A stretch of DNA of 56,201 nucleotides from a virus. Below the pieces are notes generated by a model that ran no database searches, was not told the origin of the DNA, and was given only the letters and a program-made list of their open reading frames with translations. The stretch is from IMG/VR virus record IMGVR_UViG_3300027777_000045, positions 1 to 56,201 of that record; one strand, given 5' to 3'. Made by a program: the position numbers and the translations under genes. Shown one piece after another: positions 19,077 to 28,916 of this stretch; position 1 is the first letter of the stretch, and every line of letters begins with the position of its first letter.

Positions 19077-22000
19077 TTAAAACTTTATAATCAGTTTGAC
19101 TTCTTCTTTAGAAGTTGTTGAACGAGTAACTGGTGTAAAACTTTCCACGTAAATCATTTTTCCTGAATCTCTAACCAAATCGGGATTTGTAATTAACAGA
19201 TAATTATTACAAGTACCTGAAGCCCCTGAAGTCTGACCAATGATAGCATTTGAACCAGCTTGAAAATTATTTACGTCTGAAACATCGCTCAAAATTAAAA
19301 CAGGATAAACAGAAGAAATAGTTGCTGTAGATCCTAATCCATTATTTATAGTGTGGGTTGGACCGAAAGATAAACTTTGACTTACAGCGGTCAATTTTAT
19401 ATAAGTAGAGTTTGCAAAAATACAAATACCATTAGCACCTGTTGTAGTATCGGTTACAGTCTGCCCAATTGCAACTGTTCCACTCATAGAGGAAACCAAT
19501 AGATCTTTTTCATCGCTATTTGAAATAATTCTACCGCTTGCAAGTGAAATCTCTTGTTGAACATATTCATTATTGGAAAATGCTCCGGTATTAGCCGTGA
19601 GAGTAATTCTTCCGGTTTGATTAAAATGAATACCAAAACTAGAAGATACATCGGTTGTACCGTTAGCAGTATAGATACTGGAAACAGTAGCATAAGCATT
19701 TACAACACTATCATACATAATATCTCCGGCGACAAACTGACCGACAACATTACTCATGAAATATACACTATTGTTTACTATTGAGGTTACTATGCCGATC
19801 GACCCTGAATTGGACTCAGTAATAATTTCTGCAGAATTACCTACAGGAAAATAAATTGTATTGGCCGCATTTACATTTGCTGTTGAATTAGAATAATATC
19901 CATAGATTGTATTTGAGATATTAAATGTTCCCTTAACACTTTTTAGTTGAAGGAACGAAGAGTTACCATAAACAACAACGCCAGCAGCATTGGTTGATGA
20001 TTGTAGAACAACTTCGCCTGCTGTCCATCCACCACCTGTAGAAGAATAACTTGAAGTATTAAGAGTAAAGTTTGTCCTATCAAAATTTGTAAGAGTTACT
20101 TTAATGTCTTTAAATTGTGGATCTTGAAGAATACCAACTTTTCTATAAGAACCATAACCTAGTATTTTATAACTTTCATTTGTTATGGTATCAAATACAG
20201 CATCAACACCAACATATCTACCACCAAGTTCAGTTACGGCATCATATCCATGACCATATACAGGAGATATAATTGCTCTGGCTTGCGCACCAATACCATA
20301 ATTTGTATTTGCATAAATTGAAACATTTGCTTGTGTAAACCCCGTACCTGGATTTACTATATTAATACCAACAATATTATAACTTGAATTAGCCGATGTA
20401 TTGACAACAGCAATTGCAACAACGTTGGAGCCGTCACCTGTCACTTTTACAGTAGGTCCAATCTGATATTCTGTTTGATCATTTGGTAATGATATTTTAG
20501 CAATCAAAGTTGCATTACCACTTGAAGTACCGTTTGCTGTAGTTCTAAATGTTACAGGATAACCAAGTTTAAATTCACCGTAAGGATTACTAATGGTAAT
20601 ATTAGGATTACTTTGAACCGACATAATTTGGGATTTTTGTAAAGAAGATTCACCACTTACATAAAACTGATTCCCGCCACTATTAGCTTGCCATGTTCCG
20701 GCCACACTCGATAAGATAACAGTTGAAGAATTGGAAAAAGCTACAACAGCATTTGCGCCTTGGTTTACCAAACTGACATCTGTCATATCAACTTTCTCAC
20801 CTACAGAGAAGTAAATTCCAGATAATGATGAATTTGTAATTGCTATCTGAACAGATGTTAGATTGGTATTCGATATATATCCGTTTGATCCAGAAATCAC
20901 AATTGATGTAGGTTCGGCGACAACCGGCATTTTATAATGAGAGTTTGCAGAAGCTGAGAAAGAATTATTAAAAGGCTGGCTGACGATAAGAGCAGTCGTG
21001 TTTACAGTGTTAACAACTCTACGGATATTACTAGTAGTGTTTGCACCGATACGAATGTATTCATTATTAGAATAACCATTGGCTGAGTCGTTAAGTTGTG
21101 TTCCAGAACCAAAGATGATCTGATTATCACAGTACATAACAGCCGAAGCTGTTTGTCCTCGAAAGCTGTGACCTGTTTGGTTCGCACCTTTTGTTAGAGC
21201 AATACGTGAACCGACAGCAGTTGCTTTCAAAGCAATAACTGTGGAATTAGCAAAGTCAACATAATAAGTTGTACCAGATGTAAGCCCACCAATAGCAGTA
21301 TTACCAGTTGCTACTGTATAAGTTATCAGATCGTTGGCGGTATAAAAAGCTGTCGCAGAAGTTACGTTTGCGACCAAATAAGTTACGTTCGTATTACCAG
21401 CAGCTGTTCCGCCGGTTGCGTTAGTGATAGCTATATTTGATACTGGAATAGTTCCAGATAAAGCAAAACCTGCGCCAGTATTCGCGATTGTAAACGTGAG
21501 ACTACCACCTGTTGAGTTTGTCGTAAAAGTGACGGTGGCGTTGGTTGTTGCCGATTTAACTGTTATGATATCGTTATTGTTATACCCAAGAGCGGTTCCT
21601 CCGGACAAAGAAATATTGTCCAAACGAGTAAGATTGATAACGTTATTTGAACCACTGCCAGTTCCAGCAGTCACTGCAGTATTAGAGTTGAATGTCTGTG
21701 CAGTAGGAGCCGATATTGTAAGCAAAGGAGCTACAAAATAAGAATTACCTGCTGTGGTAATATTGATAGCTGAAATCTTACCAGTGCTATTGGCTTGAGC
21801 ATTAGCAACAGCACCGGTTCCAGTTCCATTTGCTGTAATCGTCACTGTAGCATTTGCTGTATAACCGGAACCATTTGATGTAATAAAAGCAATATTACAA
21901 GCCCCGACATTACCCACAGATACAGTACCAGTTTTTAAAGTTCCGGAATATGCTGTATCGACGATAGGTAGACCATTCTGAAAAATTGTATTTGCTACGT

Positions 22001-22991
22001 ATCTTGTTATTTGTATAACAGAGGTATTCACCGCCAATACTTTACCAGAAGCACCAGTATCGGACTGTGTTACAGTTCCACCAGTATTAAAATAACCTTG
22101 AGTATACAGATAGTTTATAATATCATAAGGTTGTTCTACATAATAGCCGGTAGTAACAGTTCCTGATATATTAGCAAGATCTAGTCTTGTATAAGTGTCG
22201 AACGGTTCATTAACAACAATTTGTTTGGAAGTTCCGTTTGATCCAGCAATCTCTCGAATCTGACCAGCACCAAATCCTGATTTCAGATAGATGGAAGAGT
22301 TTACATAATAGTCATCTGTATTTGATGCTGTTAATGGAAGCTGAACGACATATTTGTTAACCATCCCACCAATGTAACCTGTTTCATAAACAAAATAACT
22401 ATTTCCACCATCGATGATTTTAATGACATCGATGGAACCTGGAGTCGTGTTACCTTGAACAGCAGCATTAGTACTAACAGGGATATAATTTGCTGTAGTA
22501 AACTTAGTATTGGAAGCGGAGTCAATAGTATACATATACCTCCAAACGTAACCGTCTCCAGTTTTAAACGTACCAGAAGTAGAAGTTAGCGTTGGTTTGA
22601 CGTAAGAAACCACACCGCCGTTATTATCAATACACTTATATACTTCATATTTGTCTGTGACAACATAAAATTGTTTGTTATAAAGATCACCATCGTCCTG
22701 GTCATATATACTATATACAGTATTACCTGTCCAGTTATATCTGGGTATTAAATTATTAACATCCGAGTATGTTAAAAGCTTACCATAAAGCATATCTTTA
22801 TATAAGTATTGTTGAACTTGAGCAACGGAATTATTTGTGCTCAATATAGCTGTATCGTCATCACCTCCGGAACTATTAGCCCACGATTGAGGTTTGGAAG
22901 CAAACATATAATAGCCATTTCTTTTATTACGAATATCAGTAATAAAACCGTTTGCCTGATTTACATAATGATTAATTGTAAGTGTTGCCAT
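19077..22991 (-). CDS. Baseplate wedge protein, gp8-like N-terminus, greatly extended
   Basis: 1304 aa, against 334 aa for T4 gp8. Residues ~1-160 show the gp8-like pattern: YYMFASKPQSW near the start, a DMLYGKLLTYSDVNNLIPRYNWTGNTVYSIYD block, then FYVVTDKYEVYKC and DGYVWRYMYTI. The remaining ~1100 residues are Asn/Thr/Ser-rich beta repeats with many TGTGAVANA and VSNPNI-like turns, unlike gp8. It follows the gp7-like gene, matching T4 order 6-7-8. The gp8 assignment is by motif and order only. Confidence 0.6.
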   Translation of the reverse strand: MATLTINHYVNQANGFITDIRNKRNGYYMFASKPQSWANSSGGDDDTAILSTNNSVAQVQQYLYKDMLYGKLLTYSDVNNLIPRYNWTGNTVYSIYDQDDGDLYNKQFYVVTDKYEVYKCIDNNGGVVSYVKPTLTSTSGTFKTGDGYVWRYMYTIDSASNTKFTTANYIPVSTNAAVQGNTTPGSIDVIKIIDGGNSYFVYETGYIGGMVNKYVVQLPLTASNTDDYYVNSSIYLKSGFGAGQIREIAGSNGTSKQIVVNEPFDTYTRLDLANISGTVTTGYYVEQPYDIINYLYTQGYFNTGGTVTQSDTGASGKVLAVNTSVIQITRYVANTIFQNGLPIVDTAYSGTLKTGTVSVGNVGACNIAFITSNGSGYTANATVTITANGTGTGAVANAQANSTGKISAINITTAGNSYFVAPLLTISAPTAQTFNSNTAVTAGTGSGSNNVINLTRLDNISLSGGTALGYNNNDIITVKSATTNATVTFTTNSTGGSLTFTIANTGAGFALSGTIPVSNIAITNATGGTAAGNTNVTYLVANVTSATAFYTANDLITYTVATGNTAIGGLTSGTTYYVDFANSTVIALKATAVGSRIALTKGANQTGHSFRGQTASAVMYCDNQIIFGSGTQLNDSANGYSNNEYIRIGANTTSNIRRVVNTVNTTALIVSQPFNNSFSASANSHYKMPVVAEPTSIVISGSNGYISNTNLTSVQIAITNSSLSGIYFSVGEKVDMTDVSLVNQGANAVVAFSNSSTVILSSVAGTWQANSGGNQFYVSGESSLQKSQIMSVQSNPNITISNPYGEFKLGYPVTFRTTANGTSSGNATLIAKISLPNDQTEYQIGPTVKVTGDGSNVVAIAVVNTSANSSYNIVGINIVNPGTGFTQANVSIYANTNYGIGAQARAIISPVYGHGYDAVTELGGRYVGVDAVFDTITNESYKILGYGSYRKVGILQDPQFKDIKVTLTNFDRTNFTLNTSSYSSTGGGWTAGEVVLQSSTNAAGVVVYGNSSFLQLKSVKGTFNISNTIYGYYSNSTANVNAANTIYFPVGNSAEIITESNSGSIGIVTSIVNNSVYFMSNVVGQFVAGDIMYDSVVNAYATVSSIYTANGTTDVSSSFGIHFNQTGRITLTANTGAFSNNEYVQQEISLASGRIISNSDEKDLLVSSMSGTVAIGQTVTDTTTGANGICIFANSTYIKLTAVSQSLSFGPTHTINNGLGSTATISSVYPVLILSDVSDVNNFQAGSNAIIGQTSGASGTCNNYLLITNPDLVRDSGKMIYVESFTPVTRSTTSKEEVKLIIKF

Positions 22992-23016
22992 CAGTTCGCC
23001 CAGATACCTTTTTTAT

Positions 23017-23024
23017 TATTTATA
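23017..23024 (-). promoter_or_regulatory. T4-type late promoter (TATAAATA)
   Basis: Exact minus-strand TATAAATA in the 39-bp gap upstream of the gp8-like gene, 26 nt before its ATG at 22991. Confidence 0.6.
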
Positions 23025-23030
23025 TAATTT

Positions 23031-24806
23031 TTACGATTGTGTCAGAGAGAAAAACTCCGGTTCTGATTCCTCGGTCGTAAGTTCATTTTTTAATCTAAAG
23101 CGACCGAATAAGGCAATCCCGGATGGATGAATTAAATCTTCCACAATTCCTTTATATACATTTAACATTCTATTGACCAAAATTTCATATGAAAAGTTTT
23201 GATAATAATAACTATCTTGAATTTTCATAATATCACTAACAAAGCCTTTATTGCTTTTCCAATAACCAGTGCCCTTGCCATCCGTATCGACTACAGCAGC
23301 ACCCGTGACAACAACACCCTTATTTATTGGTGTTGTCAAGAAAACAGTATCACCAGGAGAGAATCCAAACCCTGAATCAATAAGTTCAACAGCTGTAGCA
23401 ACACCTTGTGCATTAGCCACGGCAGAAGTTACAACAGCATTGTGTCCTTTAAACCCGCCAAATCCATCTGGAAATCCTTGACCTAAAACATTGGGTTCAA
23501 TGATGTCTATATATGGGTTAGAAGAATAACCAACACCAGGATTAATTTGTGAAAGAAATGCAATTGTTCCAGCCTCAATTGTAACAAAAGATAAAGTATC
23601 TGATATTCTAGAATTTAAATTTGCCACAGGATTCTTAGGAAAATTCCAATTAACGCTTAAATTTGCATTTAAATAATTTGTTATGTAATCAGTATTAATA
23701 TAAAGAATTTCTTTATTAACTAGACCGCCGATCTTAAATGTAGCATTAGCTCCACCGCCACCGATTACACTAAGAACAGTACCTGAAACACCATTTCCAT
23801 TTGTTACACTATCACCCACATAAAAATTTAAATTATTGCTAAAATTAATCATTTGAACAAATGAACTATTTGAAAATGTAATAGTTCCGTTTGCAGTTGT
23901 ATTGGAACTAGTTAATGTATCGCCTACAGAAAAAGCCCCAATGGTGCCTGAAACTACTAGATCCAAAGAGGTTGCAACTGTTATTACAGCGTTTAAACTG
24001 TAACCGCTACCGCCGTTAACAAGATTAAACTGAACTTTACCATTCTCATCTCTAATACCAGCAATTCTAGCTTTACCGGTAACGCCCGATCCTGAAATAT
24101 CAACGATATCGCCTTTTTTAAATCCCAAACCACCATTTTCAATTGCTACCGCAGTCAATGATCCAAGAATAACAGGGGCGTTACTTAAAGTTATTTCTGG
24201 AACTGATTCTGAAAGAATTCTTTCACCATATTTGAATCTACCTTCTATTGACGATAGATAAAGAATATGCATAAAACGATTATTAACAATTTTCTGATTT
24301 ACAGATTCAACAACAGCTTTTGCATTACGACTGCTATTATAAATTCGTTTACCAATTAATTTTTCTAAATACAAACTATCGGAAACTTCTATGTATCTAG
24401 GAACAGTCCAATCGCCATCAGAAGGTTTTAAAATAAATTCACCGGGAATATACAATTCAATTGATTCGTTAAAAACCATTCTGAATAATAATTCGTATGC
24501 ACGCGGAGTTCCTTTCGATCTATAAAGATCAAGTATATGTTTAACCAATAATTTTTTATCGGCTAAAACTGTTTCTGGTATTGAGTTTAAATATGTGTTT
24601 CTGAAATACTGAATAAAGTTTGCTTCAGTTGTGTCAATATCACCATAATCAAGTAATGATCTAGAATGATATAATACTTGATCTGTGGATTCAAGCCACT
24701 CATAATATGCTTTTACAAAAGCAATAAAATTTGGGCCCTCATCTTTATAAAATAAAGGGAATTGCTGAGGTACAAAAGATGATACAAATTTTTCTATTCT
24801 AGACAT
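23031..24806 (-). CDS. Baseplate wedge protein (gp7-like position)
   Basis: 591 aa. The N-terminus has FVPQQFPLFYKDEGPNFIAF, then YYEWLES and LFRMVFNESIELYIP, a conserved block of the wedge/structural protein that follows gp6 in cyanophage-type T4-like phages. The C-terminal two thirds are beta-rich with GLGFKKGDIVDISG-type repeats. The start ATG at 24806 overlaps the gp6 stop (TGATG); an alternative TTG three nt earlier is less likely. T4 gp7 is much longer (1032 aa), so equivalence rests on gene order and complex context. Confidence 0.65.
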   Translation of the reverse strand: MSRIEKFVSSFVPQQFPLFYKDEGPNFIAFVKAYYEWLESTDQVLYHSRSLLDYGDIDTTEANFIQYFRNTYLNSIPETVLADKKLLVKHILDLYRSKGTPRAYELLFRMVFNESIELYIPGEFILKPSDGDWTVPRYIEVSDSLYLEKLIGKRIYNSSRNAKAVVESVNQKIVNNRFMHILYLSSIEGRFKYGERILSESVPEITLSNAPVILGSLTAVAIENGGLGFKKGDIVDISGSGVTGKARIAGIRDENGKVQFNLVNGGSGYSLNAVITVATSLDLVVSGTIGAFSVGDTLTSSNTTANGTITFSNSSFVQMINFSNNLNFYVGDSVTNGNGVSGTVLSVIGGGGANATFKIGGLVNKEILYINTDYITNYLNANLSVNWNFPKNPVANLNSRISDTLSFVTIEAGTIAFLSQINPGVGYSSNPYIDIIEPNVLGQGFPDGFGGFKGHNAVVTSAVANAQGVATAVELIDSGFGFSPGDTVFLTTPINKGVVVTGAAVVDTDGKGTGYWKSNKGFVSDIMKIQDSYYYQNFSYEILVNRMLNVYKGIVEDLIHPSGIALFGRFRLKNELTTEESEPEFFSLTQS

Positions 24807-26617
24807 CAAATTGGATTTACCTGGATCGAAAGATTTTGTAAATCAACTTGTATTAAATCGTTTCCTTTGGTTATAATATCTAGATTGTTAGGTGTAGCAA
24901 AAAACTGTATTGATGATGAATCAACAAAACCATTTACGGTAATTTTGTTTAAAGCAATTTTTCCTGTTGCATAATCTATCTGCCCTGCAACGCTATAGGT
25001 TTCTGTTTTGGATATGTTTTTTAAATATACATTTTTTGATTTGTTTACAGCATTTACTTGACCATTTGTAGATTGTACTGGGACTATAGTAATATTTAAT
25101 GGGTTAAAATCGGTATATTGATAATTTTGGCCGTTACTGATAAACACAGTTGATGAAAAAGACCCTGGGGTAATTTCATTACGAAAATCAATATCAATAT
25201 AGGAATCAGTATTAAGCTGAGGATTTATATTTTTTCTCAGTGAAACGTAAGTTTCGTTACTGCTAATACTTTTATCGGAATCGTTAATTGCCGCTTCCAA
25301 TCTGGATAATTTAAATGTTGTATCAAAATTAATTAAGTTGTTTGAATTATAATTACTAATTGCGTTTGTTACTATATTCTTTATATCTGTTGGAGAATTA
25401 ACGGTTACTTTTGGATTATAGTAAACATAAGAAGTTATAAGCAAATAAAGATAATCGGGATCAATCATTTTTGGTACTATACCTAGAGTACATTTATCCG
25501 CCAGAAAAGTTTCTATGTCTTGTTTTTCAAAATTTGATAAAGGTGCGCCTGAATATGTTGCGGCTGCAATATAAACTCTGCCATAATTAACTGACGTATT
25601 AATCGTTTCACCGCCATAAACATTTACTGCTTTAACATCTCTGTAATTCATCATTACAAGATTTTTAAAATCATTGGTTGTAATTGCTCTATCTTGTGTC
25701 TGATAATGTCTAGGAGCATTAAATCTAATTGACTCAATATCTTCTGCAGTAGATCCGCTTGATGCAACTTGAGTTATACTAATTGATGATGTTATTGAAC
25801 CAATACCATTAATTGGACCAAGATTATCATCAAGAATAAAATTGGTGGAACCATCGGCACCGCCCGCGGAACTGATTCTATATGTTGAATATATGACGGA
25901 ACCATTGAGAGGGTAGTTACCAAAAACTCTATCACCGAATACCAATTCATATTTGGTATCTTCTGTTGCTTGTATAAAATACACATTTGATGTTGGTGTC
26001 AGTCCGTATAGGTTTGTAGCTTGTGTATATAAAGTATTTGTTTGTCCACCATCTTGTGAAACAACGATCGTAAGACTGTCCGTATCTATATTATCGTTAC
26101 TCATAATAAACCGTTGAGCTTCAACAGAAGTATCAACAACAAACGTATCTGTAATATAACTGCCGTCATATAAGTCAATTGCTGATGTAAATTTACCTGC
26201 TGATGGGTATAAAATATAAGACTGATTTGTAGTAAAAGTAAATGTATTACTACCACTTTTACCTGTAAATCTAGTACCAAATGGTATTTGGAATATTGAT
26301 AAATTTGACTGAGGGAACGAAATGTTTATTGTTGCTTTAGATGATTTTGCTGATCTTGGAACATAATTCAATTCTTTTGACTTACTGATAACACTATTTC
26401 TCAATTGGGCAGAATCAAGAAATGATTCAGATACAGCCATGTTAGTATAAAAAGCATTCATGTGTGTATTATATGTCAGAATATCAAGCAATACAGACAT
26501 ATTTGAGCCGTCAAAATCATAATCAGCAAATTGTGATTGATTTTTGAGATAAGACTTTAATGTGGATTTTAATGTATCAAAGTCAAGATTTACAAGACTG
26601 ATTGAATTATTTGCCAT
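24806..26617 (-). CDS. 6: Baseplate wedge subunit gp6
   Basis: 603 aa, close to T4 gp6 (660 aa). It begins NLDFDTLKSTLKSYLKNQS, then FDGSNMSVLLDILTYNTHMN and ESFLDSAQLRNSVISKSKEL, the hallmark of the gp6/baseplate J-like wedge protein. A mid-protein block AEDIESIRFNAPRHYQTQDRA with ITTNDF following is the conserved baseplate-J core. gp6 dimers build the inner baseplate ring that couples to gp25 and gp53. It is followed by an overlapping gp7-like gene and preceded by gp25. Confidence 0.9.
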   Translation of the reverse strand: MANNSISLVNLDFDTLKSTLKSYLKNQSQFADYDFDGSNMSVLLDILTYNTHMNAFYTNMAVSESFLDSAQLRNSVISKSKELNYVPRSAKSSKATINISFPQSNLSIFQIPFGTRFTGKSGSNTFTFTTNQSYILYPSAGKFTSAIDLYDGSYITDTFVVDTSVEAQRFIMSNDNIDTDSLTIVVSQDGGQTNTLYTQATNLYGLTPTSNVYFIQATEDTKYELVFGDRVFGNYPLNGSVIYSTYRISSAGGADGSTNFILDDNLGPINGIGSITSSISITQVASSGSTAEDIESIRFNAPRHYQTQDRAITTNDFKNLVMMNYRDVKAVNVYGGETINTSVNYGRVYIAAATYSGAPLSNFEKQDIETFLADKCTLGIVPKMIDPDYLYLLITSYVYYNPKVTVNSPTDIKNIVTNAISNYNSNNLINFDTTFKLSRLEAAINDSDKSISSNETYVSLRKNINPQLNTDSYIDIDFRNEITPGSFSSTVFISNGQNYQYTDFNPLNITIVPVQSTNGQVNAVNKSKNVYLKNISKTETYSVAGQIDYATGKIALNKITVNGFVDSSSIQFFATPNNLDIITKGNDLIQVDLQNLSIQVNPI

Positions 26618-26619
26618 TC

Positions 26620-27042
26620 TTAACGTACTCGTCTAAGGATCAGATTTAAATTTTGTGGTGTAATGCTATTTATTATGGAAAAAATAAGATTTACCGCTAA
26701 ACGATCTTCCTCTGGATAATTGTAAATTTGCACCGAAAGTAAATTTACTCTTGGTTCATGAAATCGTATAGAATTTGTTATTGCATTTCTTAAATTTTCT
26801 TGAAGAATAATATCATTTGGTTCAAAAAGGGCATGATTGACATCAGAACCAAAATTAGGATTAAATCTTCTTTCACCAAGATTTGTAAGAAGTATGTTTC
26901 TCAATGCTTGTTTTATTGACTGTTCATTCTTCAATCGAACCACATCTTTTGTGATTGGATGTGGTGTAAGATCATCAAGGAAATCTGAAAAGAGATCCGG
27001 TATTAATTTTGTTTGTGTAAAATTATCGGCTCTTGTTGACAT
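26620..27042 (-). CDS. 25: Baseplate wedge subunit gp25
   Basis: 140 aa (T4 gp25 132 aa). Contains the GPW/gp25 core: ILLTNLGERRFNPNFGSD, LFEPND and FHEPRVNLLSVQI. gp25 sits at the centre of the wedge between gp6, gp53 and the sheath initiator position. It lies 2 nt upstream of gp6 and directly after the 364-aa protein, as expected for a T4-type baseplate cluster. Confidence 0.92.
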   Translation of the reverse strand: MSTRADNFTQTKLIPDLFSDFLDDLTPHPITKDVVRLKNEQSIKQALRNILLTNLGERRFNPNFGSDVNHALFEPNDIILQENLRNAITNSIRFHEPRVNLLSVQIYNYPEEDRLAVNLIFSIINSITPQNLNLILRRVR

Positions 27043-27045
27043 TTT

Positions 27046-28140
27046 TTATCCTGATATGTTTGCTGGTGGTGTTATTTGTTCTTGAGTTACAGGTAATGTA
27101 GCTGGTATTAATCCAGCAAACGATAAAGGAAAGCCAATTAATTGAAGAAAACTACAAAATGTAAATGGTATATACGTCAATAGTGCACCGAGACCAATTC
27201 GATTGAAAAACTCTTTTACAAGTTTCATCCAATTCTCTATTAAGTATAGTGGCCACTTAACAACAAAATCTTTGGCAGCAGAGATCAATCTATTTATTGT
27301 AAGTTCAGCAGATTCCGTCACATCCTCATATGCACCACCTAATAAATCCAAAAGTGTAAATCCAAAAATATTTATTGACTTTAAAGTAGCAATTATCATT
27401 TTGTAATATTGTTCAATTGGTAAAAGTTTTGAAACAGATGCAATTGCATCTTCAATAATTGTTTCAATATCTAAAGTAACCAGGGCCACAAGTGAAGGCA
27501 AACCAAGAGATCTCCAAATTGAATTAAACATTCCGATTAATGTATTGAACGCCGCGTGTAATATGCCGGTAGCAATGTTTGTCATTTCCATCACAAACCA
27601 AGACCAAATTTCTTGTACTTGCATTTCTGGGGCTTCAAGACCGAATTCACCACTAAATGATTTCCCAAGTCTACCAACTACTGCAAGAGCACCATTTAGA
27701 TTTTTTGTTATTCTTGATTTCACTTCCGCTCTATATTCGGCGTCTGTAAATAATTGCAGAATATTTACATTACCAAGAAATGGTACAGGGATTGTAACTA
27801 ATCCATTGATAATTGATCCAATAATTTCCAAACATTTTGCTAGAACATAAAGTTTAAACTCATATACAATAGCTCTAGCTTTAATTTCCCATTCATATTC
27901 GGGCATTGATAAAGCACCAAAAACAGGTTTTGTTACTGAAATAGGAAAATTACCAAGTAAATCATCAATTGACTTTAATGTGATTCTAATTTGATCTGCT
28001 ATTTCTTTATAACCAATTACGGTCAATATTGCTGGCAATGAAGCCATCTTTTTTAATGCTATAGCAAGATCGCCTGGCTTCGGTAAAAGAGTGTCTGGAC
28101 AACCGACATCCTTAATTATATCAGAAGTGTTTATTGTCAT
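27046..28140 (-). CDS. Conserved virion protein between spike and gp25, unknown
   Basis: 364 aa, mainly helical with several amphipathic or hydrophobic stretches (LVTIPVPFLGNVNILQLF, IFGFTLLDLLGG, FTFCSFLQLIGFPLSF) but no clear signal peptide. T4 has no obvious counterpart at this position; T4-like phages of the cyanophage type often carry a hydrophobic structural protein here. It could line the hub or tube interior and interact with the host membrane. It lies in tight operon arrangement. I do not recognise a named family. Confidence 0.6.
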   Translation of the reverse strand: MTINTSDIIKDVGCPDTLLPKPGDLAIALKKMASLPAILTVIGYKEIADQIRITLKSIDDLLGNFPISVTKPVFGALSMPEYEWEIKARAIVYEFKLYVLAKCLEIIGSIINGLVTIPVPFLGNVNILQLFTDAEYRAEVKSRITKNLNGALAVVGRLGKSFSGEFGLEAPEMQVQEIWSWFVMEMTNIATGILHAAFNTLIGMFNSIWRSLGLPSLVALVTLDIETIIEDAIASVSKLLPIEQYYKMIIATLKSINIFGFTLLDLLGGAYEDVTESAELTINRLISAAKDFVVKWPLYLIENWMKLVKEFFNRIGLGALLTYIPFTFCSFLQLIGFPLSFAGLIPATLPVTQEQITPPANISG

Positions 28141-28146
28141 AATTTA

Positions 28147-28884
28147 TTATCCATTTAGAATAATCTTACTTGCGGTAACAATAGTTTTACCAACAGACGT
28201 TGAATTAACTTGGCCTTTAGAGTTGATAGTGACATCACCGGAAGATGGTTTTGTATCTCCAGCCGTTGTAAACGTAATTGATTCAGCATCAATAATGAAA
28301 TTTTTACATTGGAATCTTATACTACCATCACTGACAATCTCAATATCACCATTGGAAGTTACAAACCAATTCCCAGATATTATTTCGGTTTTTGTATCTC
28401 CAATTCTTGTTACGGATTTACCAGTTATATCCTTAAATTCATTACCTTTGATTGTTGATGTATGTTTACCGCCGACTAAATCAGTCCTATCACCAACTAC
28501 TTTTTCTATTAAATTGCCACCGGCTCCCAAAACAAAATTACCACCAGCTGCTGTATATCTATTGCCTGCAGTTTCTTCGCTTACGGAACCGTCTACATTG
28601 ACATTCATTACACCTTTTACTTTTAAATCATAATGACCATCAACTGTAGTCGAAAAACCATCGCACATATAATAATATGATTTACCGACAGAGTTAACTA
28701 CAGTTCTTCCATCTTTATCAATCTCTACATAAGATCCTTTGGTGTGTGAAATTCGTAAACTTTCCTTGCCTGGGGTATCATTAATATGAATTTCATGACC
28801 ACTACGTGTAATCGTTGCTTGATTATACGGATATTCGGCTTCGAAAGTAGATGGAGGGTGACGACGGTTATTTGTATCCGACAT
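28147..28884 (-). CDS. Tail spike beta-helix (gp5 C-terminal/VgrG-needle type)
   Basis: 245 aa. From residue ~30 there are short VxVxxxG-type repeats: GSYVEIDKDGRTVVNS, HYDLKVKGVMNVNVDG, GNLIEKVVGDRTDLVGG, TSTIKGNEFKDITGKS. This is the intertwined triple-stranded beta-helix of the T4 gp5 C-terminal domain and VgrG spikes. In T4 this is part of gp5; here it is an independent gene just after the OB-fold gene, so the needle would assemble from separate chains. No PAAR tip protein is seen in the window. Confidence 0.8.
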   Translation of the reverse strand: MSDTNNRRHPPSTFEAEYPYNQATITRSGHEIHINDTPGKESLRISHTKGSYVEIDKDGRTVVNSVGKSYYYMCDGFSTTVDGHYDLKVKGVMNVNVDGSVSEETAGNRYTAAGGNFVLGAGGNLIEKVVGDRTDLVGGKHTSTIKGNEFKDITGKSVTRIGDTKTEIISGNWFVTSNGDIEIVSDGSIRFQCKNFIIDAESITFTTAGDTKPSSGDVTINSKGQVNSTSVGKTIVTASKIILNG

Positions 28885-28916
28885 AATTTATCCTATAATT
28901 TAAAATATTTTTCAAT

